DNA of 64,000 bases from Chlorobiota bacterium (GCA_016866305.1 VGMX01000010.1:1-64000), one strand, 5' to 3'; numbered from the stretch's first letter, positions 38,188 through 45,560 are shown. Numbers and translations: made by a program. The notes: generated from the letters alone by a model not told the origin.

Positions 38188-38523
38188 TTACAAGGAATCG
38201 CGAAAAATGAAAAAGGCGGCGCCGACCATGCATAAACCTGCATAGAGGTAATTCCAGCTCAGCGGTTTGTCCATGTACCAGAAGGCGAACCCGGCAAAGA
38301 CGATCATCGTGATGATTTCCTGCATGATCTTCAATTAACCGAGACTGAACGTCTGATAGCCGATCCGGTTGGCCGGAACCTGAAGGACATATTCAAAAAA
38401 AGCCACTCCCCAGCTCACCAGCACAGCCAGAACCAACGGCTTGTGCTGCATGTTTTTCAGGTGCCCGTACCAGGCATAAGTCATGAAAATATTGGAAGCA
38501 AGCAGCAGAACGACGGTTTTCAT
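38188..38523 (-). pseudogene. DUF486 membrane protein gene with an internal TAA
   Basis: The minus strand reads a DUF486 protein: MKTVVLLLASNIFMTYAWYG, then FEYVLQVPANRIGYQTFSLG, TAA at 38335-38337, then in the same frame LKIMQEIITMIVFAGFAFWY and on to FFIFRDSL and a final TAA at 38188-38190. The family normally continues without a break at this point, as I remember it with Gln, so one C-to-T change (CAA to TAA) explains the stop. Both halves together give the normal length of about 111 residues and four membrane helices. It is either a fresh pseudogene or a sequencing error. Confidence 0.85.
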
Positions 38524-38670
38524 AAACGTGTTTTTTATTCGTAACGGGTGATTCTTTTTTTGCAGGGTATTCCGACGGAGAAGAACTTATAAAAACCGGA
38601 GAAAAATCAGGAGGCCGGACAAGAAAAAGCGACGAAAATTGACTGCCACCCGAATATATCTTGGATACCG

Positions 38671-38704
38671 TCAGTAAGATTTTTATACTTCAGTAGGATT
38701 TTAT
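38671..38704 (+). promoter_or_regulatory. Tandem 15-bp repeats before vapB
   Basis: TCAGTAAGATTTTTA and TCAGTAGGATTTTAT lie 19 nt apart, the second ending 22 nt before the vapB start. Paired repeats at the promoter are typical of autoregulated toxin-antitoxin operons, so these may be VapB/VapBC binding sites. No binding data. Confidence 0.45.
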
Positions 38705-38725
38705 GAACATATAGAAAACGGAAAA

Positions 38726-38980
38726 ATGGCAAAAGTAAGAGTCCGTCAAAAAAACCAGATCACCATCCCGCTTCGCATAGCTGAAGCTGCCAATATAAAG
38801 CCGGACGACATGCTTGAAATAAACTATGCCAACGACGTGGTTACCTTGATGCCGCATGGAAGAAAAGAACGAAAACGGTCGGTAATGGATTATTCCGGAA
38901 TCGCAAGAGGCGTCTGGGGAGAAACGATTGCGGAAATCGATGAGGAACTGCAGCGAGAGAGGGAGTCATGGGAAAGGTAG
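38726..38980 (+). CDS. vapB: VapB-type antitoxin (AbrB/MazE DNA-binding domain)
   Basis: 84 residues. The N-terminus is a swapped-hairpin AbrB-like domain (VRQKNQITIPLRIAEAANIK) and the C-terminus a charged helix (AEIDEELQRERESWER) that would wrap the toxin. It overlaps vapC by 13 nt. The antitoxin should repress the operon, possibly through the tandem repeats just upstream. Confidence 0.88.
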   Translation: MAKVRVRQKNQITIPLRIAEAANIKPDDMLEINYANDVVTLMPHGRKERKRSVMDYSGIARGVWGETIAEIDEELQRERESWER

Positions 38981-39423
38981 AAGCTGCCATCAGTCGGATG
39001 AACGGGCACAGAGTTTATCTCGATACCAATATTTTTGTCTGCTTCCTCGACAGGAACCCCGACTTTTTCAGGATCGTCAGTCCCATCGTTCAGGCTGTCG
39101 ATGCAGGCAGAATAATCGGGGTTACCGGCGATGCCGCTATCGCTGAAACGCTGGTGAAACCCTATCGAACGGGAAACCTTGAACTTGTTTCAGCCGTCAA
39201 GGGATTTTTCAGCACTGAAGGGTTCCTGTCGGTTCAGACGCATGAGCGGGAAACCTTCGACCTTGCAGCTCAACTCAGGGCACAACGGGGCATGAAATTC
39301 ATCGATGCATTGCATTACGCAACGGCAATCCTCTCGGGCTGCACCTTTTTCGTCACGAACGATCTTGCCATCCAGTCCGACCATATCATCGAGGTCATCT
39401 CACTGAAAGCACTCCATGGCTGA
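38968..39423 (+). CDS. vapC: VapC-type PIN-domain toxin ribonuclease
   Basis: A 151-residue PIN domain with the four acidic metal ligands visible: Asp19 (YLDTN), Glu60 (AIAETL), Asp113 (FIDALHYA) and Asp132 (VTNDLAI). VapC toxins cleave tRNA or rRNA when free of VapB. All ligands are intact, so the toxin looks functional. It starts inside vapB and forms a complete pair with it. Confidence 0.9.
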   Translation: MGKVEAAISRMNGHRVYLDTNIFVCFLDRNPDFFRIVSPIVQAVDAGRIIGVTGDAAIAETLVKPYRTGNLELVSAVKGFFSTEGFLSVQTHERETFDLAAQLRAQRGMKFIDALHYATAILSGCTFFVTNDLAIQSDHIIEVISLKALHG

Positions 39424-39475
39424 TTCTGGATAAGCGGCCACAAGCCGCCCAAGCCTTAAATAAAGAAGCCTCCGT

Positions 39476-39652
39476 TTATTCCTCCTCATCGCCATCACCG
39501 GTACCATTGCAGGCGCCACACTTCTCGACAACCTGACCCTGCGTATAGCATTTCCTGCAGTCCTTTCCGTTTACCTGCCCGGTACCGCTGCATTTACTGC
39601 ATTCCACGAGCACCTTGCCGGTTCCTCCTCACGTGCCGCACTCCTTTTTCAT
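39476..39652 (-). pseudogene. DnaJ-type zinc-repeat small protein with TGA at a cysteine position
   Basis: Minus strand, 58 codons: MKKECGT, then TGA at 39631-39629, then GGTGKVLVECSKCSGTGQ and further. Without the TGA it would hold four C-x-x-C-x-G-x-G-type repeats (CGT-stop-GGTG, CSKCSGTG, CRKCYTQG, CGACNGTG), the layout of the DnaJ zinc domain. The stop stands exactly where the second cysteine of repeat one belongs, one base away from TGC or TGT. A good ribosome site (GGAG, 7 nt) precedes the ATG. GGAGG followed by GTG codons right after the TGA could allow a restart that drops the first cysteine pair. Confidence 0.75.
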
Positions 39653-39824
39653 TATGCACTCCCTCTCTTTACTGGTTGAATTATTCCAATGCCCCTCGTC
39701 AATACTGAATATACTGATAAGCGTACCTGTGCGGCATTCGCATCCCGCACATAATGCCGACCTTTCTGTTCGTTTGCGGATCAAGGTTATATAATGGTTC
39801 TGCATTGAGTGAGAGCCGACACGT

Positions 39825-40601
39825 TCATTTCGTTGCCGACAGGTTGATCCGCCTGAACGTTTCGAAGCAGCGGCCGTCAGGCTGCAGGGTTTCACCGATC
39901 ATGCGCTGGACGACAGCATCGCGAAACTCCGGACGTTTTTCTTCAGGCAGGTACGGCAGCAGCGGAACAATGCTTGGCTGGTCGATCCAGCGTATCATGG
40001 TTTCCCTGTCGGGAAAGTACCTGTCGGCATTTTCACCCAGGACCTTCAGGTTCTGCAGTCCACTCGATACCGCAAGGCGGGTGTACTCCTCGACCGAAGG
40101 CATATACCAAGGCCACTCGAAAGAGAAAAAGTACGGTTTGTACCGCTCCATCGCCATGGCTTCCTGAATCACTCCGAAAAAGGCCGAGCAGTTGCCCTGT
40201 CCGGCAAAGTTGAACCGCACCCGGCCGTTCGGACGAAGCGCCCGGCGGACATTTCGCAGCAGGCCTGCGTGATCCTTGATCCAGTGCAGGGCGGCGTTGG
40301 AAAAGATCACGTCGAACGCATCCTCGAAGCCGATACCGTTGATGTCCTGCAGTTCGAACCGCAGGTTGTTCCGGGATTTCGGCAGTGCTGCGTCTATCAT
40401 GCCCTGCGATGCATCGATGCCGAGAACATCCCCTTCGGGCAGCAGTTCCGAGATGATTGCCGTCAGGCCTCCATTTCCGCACCCCAGGTCAAGTACCCGT
40501 TCGTTGCCCTTCAGACCGAGCCCGGCAATCAGCTTCCGTCCCCATTCATGCTGATGTGAAGAGGCTTTTTCGTATTGCTTTCCATCGAATTCGTGTGCCA
40601 T
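39825..40601 (-). CDS. SAM-dependent methyltransferase (trans-aconitate methyltransferase-like)
   Basis: A 258-residue class I methyltransferase with motif I VLDLGCGNGGLT (about 37-48), the GIDASQGMI acidic loop and FDVIFSNAALHWI. The segment NAALHWIKDH and the C-terminal helical cap recall trans-aconitate 2-methyltransferases and other small-molecule methyltransferases; the substrate is unknown. Its gene stands alone between the zinc-repeat pseudogene and the higB remnant. Confidence 0.8.
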   Translation of the reverse strand: MAHEFDGKQYEKASSHQHEWGRKLIAGLGLKGNERVLDLGCGNGGLTAIISELLPEGDVLGIDASQGMIDAALPKSRNNLRFELQDINGIGFEDAFDVIFSNAALHWIKDHAGLLRNVRRALRPNGRVRFNFAGQGNCSAFFGVIQEAMAMERYKPYFFSFEWPWYMPSVEEYTRLAVSSGLQNLKVLGENADRYFPDRETMIRWIDQPSIVPLLPYLPEEKRPEFRDAVVQRMIGETLQPDGRCFETFRRINLSATK

Positions 40602-40870
40602 AGCCTGCCCTTTTCTACGTTTTCGTCACGCCCGTCTTTTTCGATAACCAGCCATGAAAACTCCCCTTCGAGAGCCATCGTTCCGTTTTCCGGGGCCACA
40701 GCAAAAAGCAACTTTATTGCGATTACTGAAAAACGACCCAGAGTCTCCTTTTCGGGATACTATCCTGTCAAATAAAGAAATAATGTTTTTCAGGCAACAA
40801 AGAAAAACCACTTGATTTGACAGCATCATGAAGTTCCTATCCTCAGAAAAATCCTCTTATAATTCCGTAA
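40602..40870. other. Gene-free stretch before the higB remnant
   Basis: About 270 nt with only short unrelated open frames on both strands. It may include the ruined 5' part of the toxin gene, but I cannot align it to any family. No tRNA, terminator or long repeat was recognised. Confidence 0.5.
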
Positions 40871-41070
40871 GGAAGTGTCGTCAGAAAAGAAATAAAGCTT
40901 GCGGGGCTGTACTTATTTTGATGCGTTAGAGATGGCAAAACCGTAGCGCGAAAGTGCTGTTCACCGTATCTCATGGAATGATCGTGCTGCTGCACGGTTT
41001 TATCAAAAAATCTCAGACGACACCGAAATCGGACCAGCAACTGGCGAAAAACAGAATGAGGAGTACATGA
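40871..41070 (+). pseudogene. Remnant of a HigB/RelE-type toxin gene
   Basis: The end reads, in one frame, KVLFTVSHGMIVLLHGFIKK then SQTTPKSDQQLAKNRM, the usual C-terminus of Gp49/HigB toxins, with its TGA (41068-41070) overlapping the antitoxin ATG. Just upstream the toxin-like CVRDGKTVAR lies in another frame (a one-base shift near 40951), and before that KEIKLAGLYLF is cut by TGA at 40919. The 5' third is not recognisable. The order and ATGA overlap are typical of a higBA operon whose toxin has decayed. Confidence 0.75.
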
Positions 41071-41354
41071 TCAAAGCAAAAAATATCGGCAGCAGTTTCG
41101 ACGATTTCCTCAAGGAAGAAGCTCTTCTTGACGAAGCCGCTGCCGTAGCAATAAAGCGGGTTATCGCATGGCAGATCGATCAGGAAATGAAGGCGCAGAA
41201 CCTTACCAAAACAGCGATGGCCAGGAAAATGCACACCAGCCGGGCCGCCCTGAACCGCCTGCTCGACGCGACAGATACAAGCCTGACCCTGACAACACTC
41301 TCCAGCGCGGCCTCTGTTCCCGGCAAAAAATTCCGGTCTGAGCTGATTCCCTGA
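41067..41354 (+). CDS. higA: HigA-type antitoxin / XRE-family regulator
   Basis: 95 residues with a helix-turn-helix near 45-65 (LTKTAMARKMHTSRAALNRLL) and an acidic N-terminal helix (FDDFLKEEALLDEAAA) typical of antitoxins that precede the DNA-binding domain. The frame is intact and coupled to the toxin remnant. With the toxin ruined, it is an orphan antitoxin that may persist as a repressor or give immunity to related toxins. Confidence 0.8.
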   Translation: MIKAKNIGSSFDDFLKEEALLDEAAAVAIKRVIAWQIDQEMKAQNLTKTAMARKMHTSRAALNRLLDATDTSLTLTTLSSAASVPGKKFRSELIP

Positions 41355-41490
41355 ATGAAATCTCACGAACGGTATGAAAATCCAGGATAACCAGATCATC
41401 TATTGTACTGCTGACCTTACTCCTCCACCTGCATGACTTTTCCAGCGGTACTTTTTGTGGGTTGTTTTTTGTAAGAGTTTTTCTACATTA

Positions 41491-41524
41491 GTATAAAATC
41501 CTTACGCATGAGAAAGTATTATAC
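41491..41524 (+). promoter_or_regulatory. Inverted repeat over the methyltransferase start
   Basis: GTATAA (41491-41496) and TTATAC (41519-41524) are exact complements 22 nt apart and bracket the ATG at 41508. The left arm also overlaps a TATAAA -10-like sequence. The protein made here begins with a helix-turn-helix, so this is a candidate self-repression operator. Confidence 0.35.
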
Positions 41525-42614
41525 CACGGAAGAGGCCGCTCACTATCTGGGCGTATCTTCAGCAAGAATACGTCAATACATTCTTGAAGAGCGCCTTCAG
41601 ACAGATAAATCCGGCAGAGATCACTTGATTGCTGAGTCTGTTCTTGCTGAATTTGCCAGGTTTGGCAGAAAAAAGGTTGGTCGTCCCTTCCATGAATTGT
41701 ACAATCCGAATACGGTCACAGTCGAGTCAGAACGAGCAACTGCATCAAACACTCTCATCAACAGAGAACAGCTTGATGAAGAGGGATTGCAGGTGATCAA
41801 CGGAGATACCAGAGATATTATCAAAAGCCTTCCAGACAACACGTTCAGGTGCGTTGTTACATCTCCGCCCTATTGGGGTGTACGAGATTATGGCGTTGAA
41901 AATCAGATTGGTGCGGAACCTGACCTTAATGATTATGTAAATGCTCTTGTCGAAATATTTTCTGAAGTGCGGAGAGTGCTCAAATCTGACGGGACATTCT
42001 GGCTTAATATCGGCAATACCTATACTTCAGGCGGAAGAAAATGGCGACAGGAAGACTCTAAAAATAAAGGTCGAGCAATGTCGTACCGTCCACCAACACC
42101 TGATGGTCTGAAAAAAAAAGACCTTATCGGCGTAGCTTGGATGGTGGCAATGGCCTGCCAGCTTGACGGATGGTATTTGAGAAATGACATTATCTGGCAC
42201 AAGCCGAATTGCCAACCGGAAAGCGTGAAAGACCGCCTAACGGTATCTCATGAGTACCTCTTCATGTTCTCAAAATCTGAACAGTACTATTTTAATCAGG
42301 AGGCAATCAAGGAGTCGTATACAAACGGAAACGGCTTCAAAAACAAGCGGACAGTCTGGTCAATCAATACCGAACCCTGTGCAGAAGCCCATTTTGCGGT
42401 TTTCCCTAAAAATCTTGTACGTCCATGCATATTAGCCGGGTCAGAAGAAAACGACTTGATTCTTGACCCTTTCTATGGAGCCGGTACGGTTGGAATTGTA
42501 TCTATGGAACTTAACAGGAAATGTGTCGGTATTGAAATAAATCCGGATTATGTTGACATATCAAGCAGACGCAACGCTCGAGTACAAGGAGCACTTATAC
42601 TGCAGGAATCGTAA
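41508..42614 (+). CDS. DNA N4-cytosine methyltransferase with N-terminal helix-turn-helix (SmaI-type modification)
   Basis: 368 residues. The first 60 form a MerR/excisionase-like helix-turn-helix (TTEEAAHYLGVSSARIRQYI). The catalytic part has TSPPYW at 118-123 followed much later by DPFYGAG at 320-326; this order defines the beta class and SPPY-type motifs mark N4-cytosine (or N6-adenine) enzymes. Base content is visibly lower in GC than the flanks. The gene meets a SmaI-like endonuclease gene tail to tail with a 20-nt overlap, so CCCGGG is the likely target. The regulatory role of the extra domain is inferred. Confidence 0.88.
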   Translation: MRKYYTTEEAAHYLGVSSARIRQYILEERLQTDKSGRDHLIAESVLAEFARFGRKKVGRPFHELYNPNTVTVESERATASNTLINREQLDEEGLQVINGDTRDIIKSLPDNTFRCVVTSPPYWGVRDYGVENQIGAEPDLNDYVNALVEIFSEVRRVLKSDGTFWLNIGNTYTSGGRKWRQEDSKNKGRAMSYRPPTPDGLKKKDLIGVAWMVAMACQLDGWYLRNDIIWHKPNCQPESVKDRLTVSHEYLFMFSKSEQYYFNQEAIKESYTNGNGFKNKRTVWSINTEPCAEAHFAVFPKNLVRPCILAGSEENDLILDPFYGAGTVGIVSMELNRKCVGIEINPDYVDISSRRNARVQGALILQES

Positions 42615-43359
42615 ATTCCCATCGTGCATGCACAATACAGCGACTTGTAAGAAGATTTTTGAGCTGAAGCTTTCGCTCGCTCCCTCCATCAAAGTAAAGC
42701 TGGTATAACTCTGTATCATCTTCACATACAGAGCAATAGCCTGGTTTTGGAAATTGCCTGCTTTCAGTTTTCATCTCGAGTTTTCCATTGCCCGCAAGCA
42801 ACAGAAGCTGCTTGGGTATTTCCACCAGTTCGTATATCCAGTCGGGCGCTTTCCGAAGAGCCCGAAGAATGAGTATTCTCTCGTAATTGTCAAGATGCGC
42901 TAAAAAAATGTTGCGCAGCAATACCAGATCAGCTGGATTATCACCCCAGTGTCCTTTTCCCAGTTCCATAAATTTACTGATCCATATTTTGCCCTCCCTG
43001 ATCCCCTTGTCTGCCTGTGTTTTTAGTGAAACCCGTGTATTGTCTATGGTGATATCATGACCCCGGTTCCCTTTTGAGGCAAGCTTTGCGCGCTCCGATG
43101 ACATGTTGACAACACGTTCAAGAACGTATTCAAATTTATCCTTTGAAAATGGCTCCACTGAAAAACTGTGATGGATTCTCAGAGCATCACCAAAATTTTC
43201 CAGAGTTTCTTCGTCAAGAAGGTCAGAGTGCAAAATCGAGTAGTGACGCTCACACTGAAATATCCGAACTGTTCTCTCCAGCCATGAAAATTGGCCCGGA
43301 GTAAGTTCCCGAATGGATGCAACCAGCAATTCAATTCGGTTTCGATCTATTTCTCTCAT
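42595..43359 (-). CDS. Type II restriction endonuclease, SmaI-like
   Basis: 254 residues. From memory of the SmaI protein, segments agree closely: GHDITIDN, the V-x-LKT strand, MELGKG, LVEIPKQLLLLA, PKPGY, LYFDGGSERKLQ and CIVHARWEF. Asp102 and Lys113 are candidate catalytic residues of a PD-(D/E)xK-like core. SmaI cuts CCCGGG to blunt ends; this enzyme probably does the same. It is convergent with its methyltransferase and AT-richer than neighbours. At least eight CCCGGG sites can be seen in the window, so unprotected DNA would be cut. The assignment rests on recall, not alignment. Confidence 0.82.
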   Translation of the reverse strand: MREIDRNRIELLVASIRELTPGQFSWLERTVRIFQCERHYSILHSDLLDEETLENFGDALRIHHSFSVEPFSKDKFEYVLERVVNMSSERAKLASKGNRGHDITIDNTRVSLKTQADKGIREGKIWISKFMELGKGHWGDNPADLVLLRNIFLAHLDNYERILILRALRKAPDWIYELVEIPKQLLLLAGNGKLEMKTESRQFPKPGYCSVCEDDTELYQLYFDGGSERKLQLKNLLTSRCIVHARWEFTIPAV

Positions 43360-43454
43360 ATTTCAACGGGTACAGGAGTATTACGTTTAAAACGCGATAG
43401 GCATGAAGTTACGGCCTGATATCTTCGGGAACAAACGGATACGATACTACCCCA

Positions 43455-43537
43455 CTCCGTAGCGCTTTTCCGACAGAGAAGGCTCGTGCTGGACACTGGA
43501 TGCGCTCTACGGACGGCATCGTAGATGATGTGGGCTG
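43455..43537 (-). pseudogene. Fragment of a flavin-reductase gene, frameshifted
   Basis: On the minus strand one frame gives IIYDAVRRAH and the next gives ARAFSVGKALRSG. The intact flavin reductase 450 nt away ends with LIYDTARRGYH ... GDAFSVGKTVLS. So about 80 nt of a second copy of that 3' end lies directly beside the restriction gene, with at least one frameshift. The rest of the copy is missing. Confidence 0.65.
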
Positions 43538-43560
43538 GAGGGGTTACTGCAGATCGGCAA

Positions 43561-43637
43561 AAAGACCGGCGAAAAATCTTTTAAAAAACAGAATAACCTA
43601 TTTTATTTTATAGGTTAAACCCCTGTGAAAGACCGGC
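43561..43637. repeat. Palindrome flanked by 10-bp direct repeats
   Basis: AAAGACCGGC occurs at 43561-43570 and again at 43628-43637. Between them lies an 8-bp inverted repeat (TAACCTAT at 43594-43601, ATAGGTTA at 43610-43617) with an 8-nt AT loop. It could be a tiny insertion with target duplication, or a terminator-like structure in a decaying gap. Confidence 0.4.
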
Positions 43638-43905
43638 AAAATGCGCATTGAAGCAACACAAAAAATCGATGCGTGTGTTGCCGACACCCTTATCCAGCAT
43701 GTAAAAATTCATTTCATTCAGTTACGGCCCTGAACGAAGTGCTCCTGCAAATCCTGCTGTCGATATATCCTTCATTTTCGCTGTATCCAATCGGGTCCAA
43801 CCGAATTTTCGAACCAGGCAGGCAATAAACCCGATAGAACATTCATCAAGCCGACCCTTTACGCGAATTTATGGCGATCGTCGAGAACAAACAGACAACA
43901 AACCG
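43638..43905. other. Gene-free stretch downstream of the flavin reductase
   Basis: No gene, RNA or terminator recognised. A minus-strand frame briefly reads KFGWTRLDTAKMKDISTAGF but I cannot place it in a family and it is not continuous with a start or ribosome site. Confidence 0.4.
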
Positions 43906-44478
43906 TCACGACAGCACCGTTTTGCCGACGGAGAAGGCATCGCCGAGACGCGGGCCCACGCCGTGGTACCCTCTCCGGGCGGTATCGTAGATGAGGGGCC
44001 TGATTTTCATGATGTCGAGTCGGCCGTCTTCGCCGAACACATCGGCATCGGCCTTGACATCCATGATTTCGCCGATGAACTGCGTGTGCAGGCCGATTTC
44101 GATAACCTGCAGGAGCCTGCACTCCAGCACCACGGGAAACTCCTCCGCGTAGGGAGCGTCGACCAGCTCGCTTTGCACATGGGTCAGCCCGGCAACGGCG
44201 AACTTGTCGGCGTCGCGCCCGGAAGCGATCCCCACGTAGTCGGCCTCGGCCATTCGCTCTTCGCTGGCGATGCCGACCGTAAACGACTTTCGCTCGACGA
44301 TGCAGCCGTGGGAGTAGGTTGCCTTGCGCAGCGAAACCGCAACACAGGGAGGCTGCGAGCAGCAGATGCCTCCCCAGGCGGCGTTCATCAGGTTTGGCTT
44401 GCCCGCCCTGTCGTAAGCGCCGACCATCAGCACGGGAGTGGGAAAGAGCAGCGTTTTGGCTCCGAGAGATTGTTTCAT
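43906..44478 (-). CDS. Flavin reductase-like FMN-binding protein
   Basis: A 190-residue protein of the flavin-reductase / NADPH:FMN oxidoreductase-like split-barrel family (FPTPVLMVGAYD, NAAWGGICCSQPP, SLRKATYSH, KSFTVGIASE). Such proteins bind FMN and often act as reductases or electron carriers; the partner is unknown. It starts 4 nt after the lipocalin gene upstream and is the last gene of a three-gene minus-strand set. A broken copy of its 3' end lies beyond its stop. Confidence 0.85.
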   Translation of the reverse strand: MKQSLGAKTLLFPTPVLMVGAYDRAGKPNLMNAAWGGICCSQPPCVAVSLRKATYSHGCIVERKSFTVGIASEERMAEADYVGIASGRDADKFAVAGLTHVQSELVDAPYAEEFPVVLECRLLQVIEIGLHTQFIGEIMDVKADADVFGEDGRLDIMKIRPLIYDTARRGYHGVGPRLGDAFSVGKTVLS

Positions 44479-44482
44479 GAGA

Positions 44483-45004
44483 TCATTCTTGCCGCTGCTT
44501 CTCGAAATACCTGAGTTTGCCGGTCTCGAAGCCGAGGGAATCGGCTTTGGCGACCAGTCGCTTCAGCAGCACCGGCTCCATTTCGGGCTGGCGGGAGAGA
44601 ATCCAGAACAGATCCCGGTTGCGTCCGCACACCAGAGCCCAGCGGTAGTTCTCCCGATCGAGAGCCAGGACGTTGTAGCTGGCGTAGAACGGACCGAAAA
44701 ACGACACCTTCAGCGCGCCCTTGGAGGTGTCGGCGACAAACAGGGCCTTGCCTTCGATGGCCTTCCACTCCCCTTTTTTCTGATCGTACCCCCGGTTCAC
44801 GACCTTCACGCCGCCATCATCACGCAGCGAATATTCGGCGGAAACCTGCCCGAGGTCCTTTTCGAACCGGTTGTCGAGACGGGCGATCTCGTACCAGGTG
44901 CCGAGGTAGCGCTCCAGCCGGAAGTCTTCGACCACAGTCAGCCCGTCAGGAATGCCGGTACAGCCGGCAAAGAGCATGAAGAAAAGCAGCAGGAGTTTTT
45001 TCAT
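44483..45004 (-). CDS. Bacterial lipocalin (Blc-like lipoprotein), copy 1
   Basis: 173 residues with a lipoprotein-type signal (LLLLFFMLFAGC, lipidated Cys at about 15) and a lipocalin barrel: LGTWYEIARLDNRFEKDL, VKVVNRGYD, and CGRNRDLFWILSRQPEM at the C-terminus. Blc proteins sit at the outer membrane and bind lipids or fatty acids. The start is the ATG at 45004; a longer in-frame reading overlaps the second lipocalin gene. It shares an operon with copy 2 (16-nt gap) and the flavin reductase. Confidence 0.92.
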   Translation of the reverse strand: MKKLLLLFFMLFAGCTGIPDGLTVVEDFRLERYLGTWYEIARLDNRFEKDLGQVSAEYSLRDDGGVKVVNRGYDQKKGEWKAIEGKALFVADTSKGALKVSFFGPFYASYNVLALDRENYRWALVCGRNRDLFWILSRQPEMEPVLLKRLVAKADSLGFETGKLRYFEKQRQE

Positions 45005-45020
45005 CGCAATTGCACTGGTT

Positions 45021-45560
45021 TTACTGGTCTGGAGGAACCTTTCCGCCATATCCCCGATAGAGCACTTTTGAGGTATCGAAACCAAGTCGATTTGCCTCTG
45101 CAAGAAGCTTTTTCAGCAGTTTTTTATCCATGTCCGGCTTTCGTGAAATAATCCAGAACAGGGATCTGTCCCTGCCGCAAACCAGTGCCCATGAGTAGTG
45201 CTTCCTGTCGATATCCAGGATTTTGAAGCGCGAATAAAACGTGCCGAGAAAGGAAACCTTCAGCGATCCCATGTTCCTCTCGCCTGCAAGCATCGCCCTG
45301 CCCCTGTTGGTGCGCCACCGCAGGAGCTTCAGGTCATAGGCATGGTTGATGATCCGGATGTAGCCATCCTCGCTGGCTGAATAGGTCGCCGATACACGGT
45401 CGAGATTCTGCTGGAACGTATTGTCCGTCCGGGCGATCTCGTACCAGACACCGAGAAACCGCTCGGGCTGGAAATCCCGGATCACGGACGGGGGCGGAGG
45501 CGCTTCGGAAAAACCCGAAAGCAGCAGCAGGATAAACGGAAGAAGGCAACGCAGCAACAT
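45021..45560 (-). CDS. Bacterial lipocalin (Blc-like), copy 2
   Basis: 179 residues. The signal peptide (about 1-19) lacks a lipobox cysteine, so this copy is probably soluble and periplasmic. The barrel matches copy 1 segment for segment (LGVWYEIARTDNTF, IRIINHAYD, CGRDRSLFWIISRKPDM). The pair arose by tandem duplication, and the different signal peptides suggest one anchored and one free form. Confidence 0.92.
   Translation of the reverse strand: MLLRCLLPFILLLLSGFSEAPPPPSVIRDFQPERFLGVWYEIARTDNTFQQNLDRVSATYSASEDGYIRIINHAYDLKLLRWRTNRGRAMLAGERNMGSLKVSFLGTFYSRFKILDIDRKHYSWALVCGRDRSLFWIISRKPDMDKKLLKKLLAEANRLGFDTSKVLYRGYGGKVPPDQ

Noticed and set aside
39476-39652. Selenocysteine as the firm reading of the TGA in the zinc-repeat gene
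   Set aside because: No convincing SECIS-like hairpin follows the TGA and no selenocysteine genes are in the window, so I keep it only as an option in the findings.
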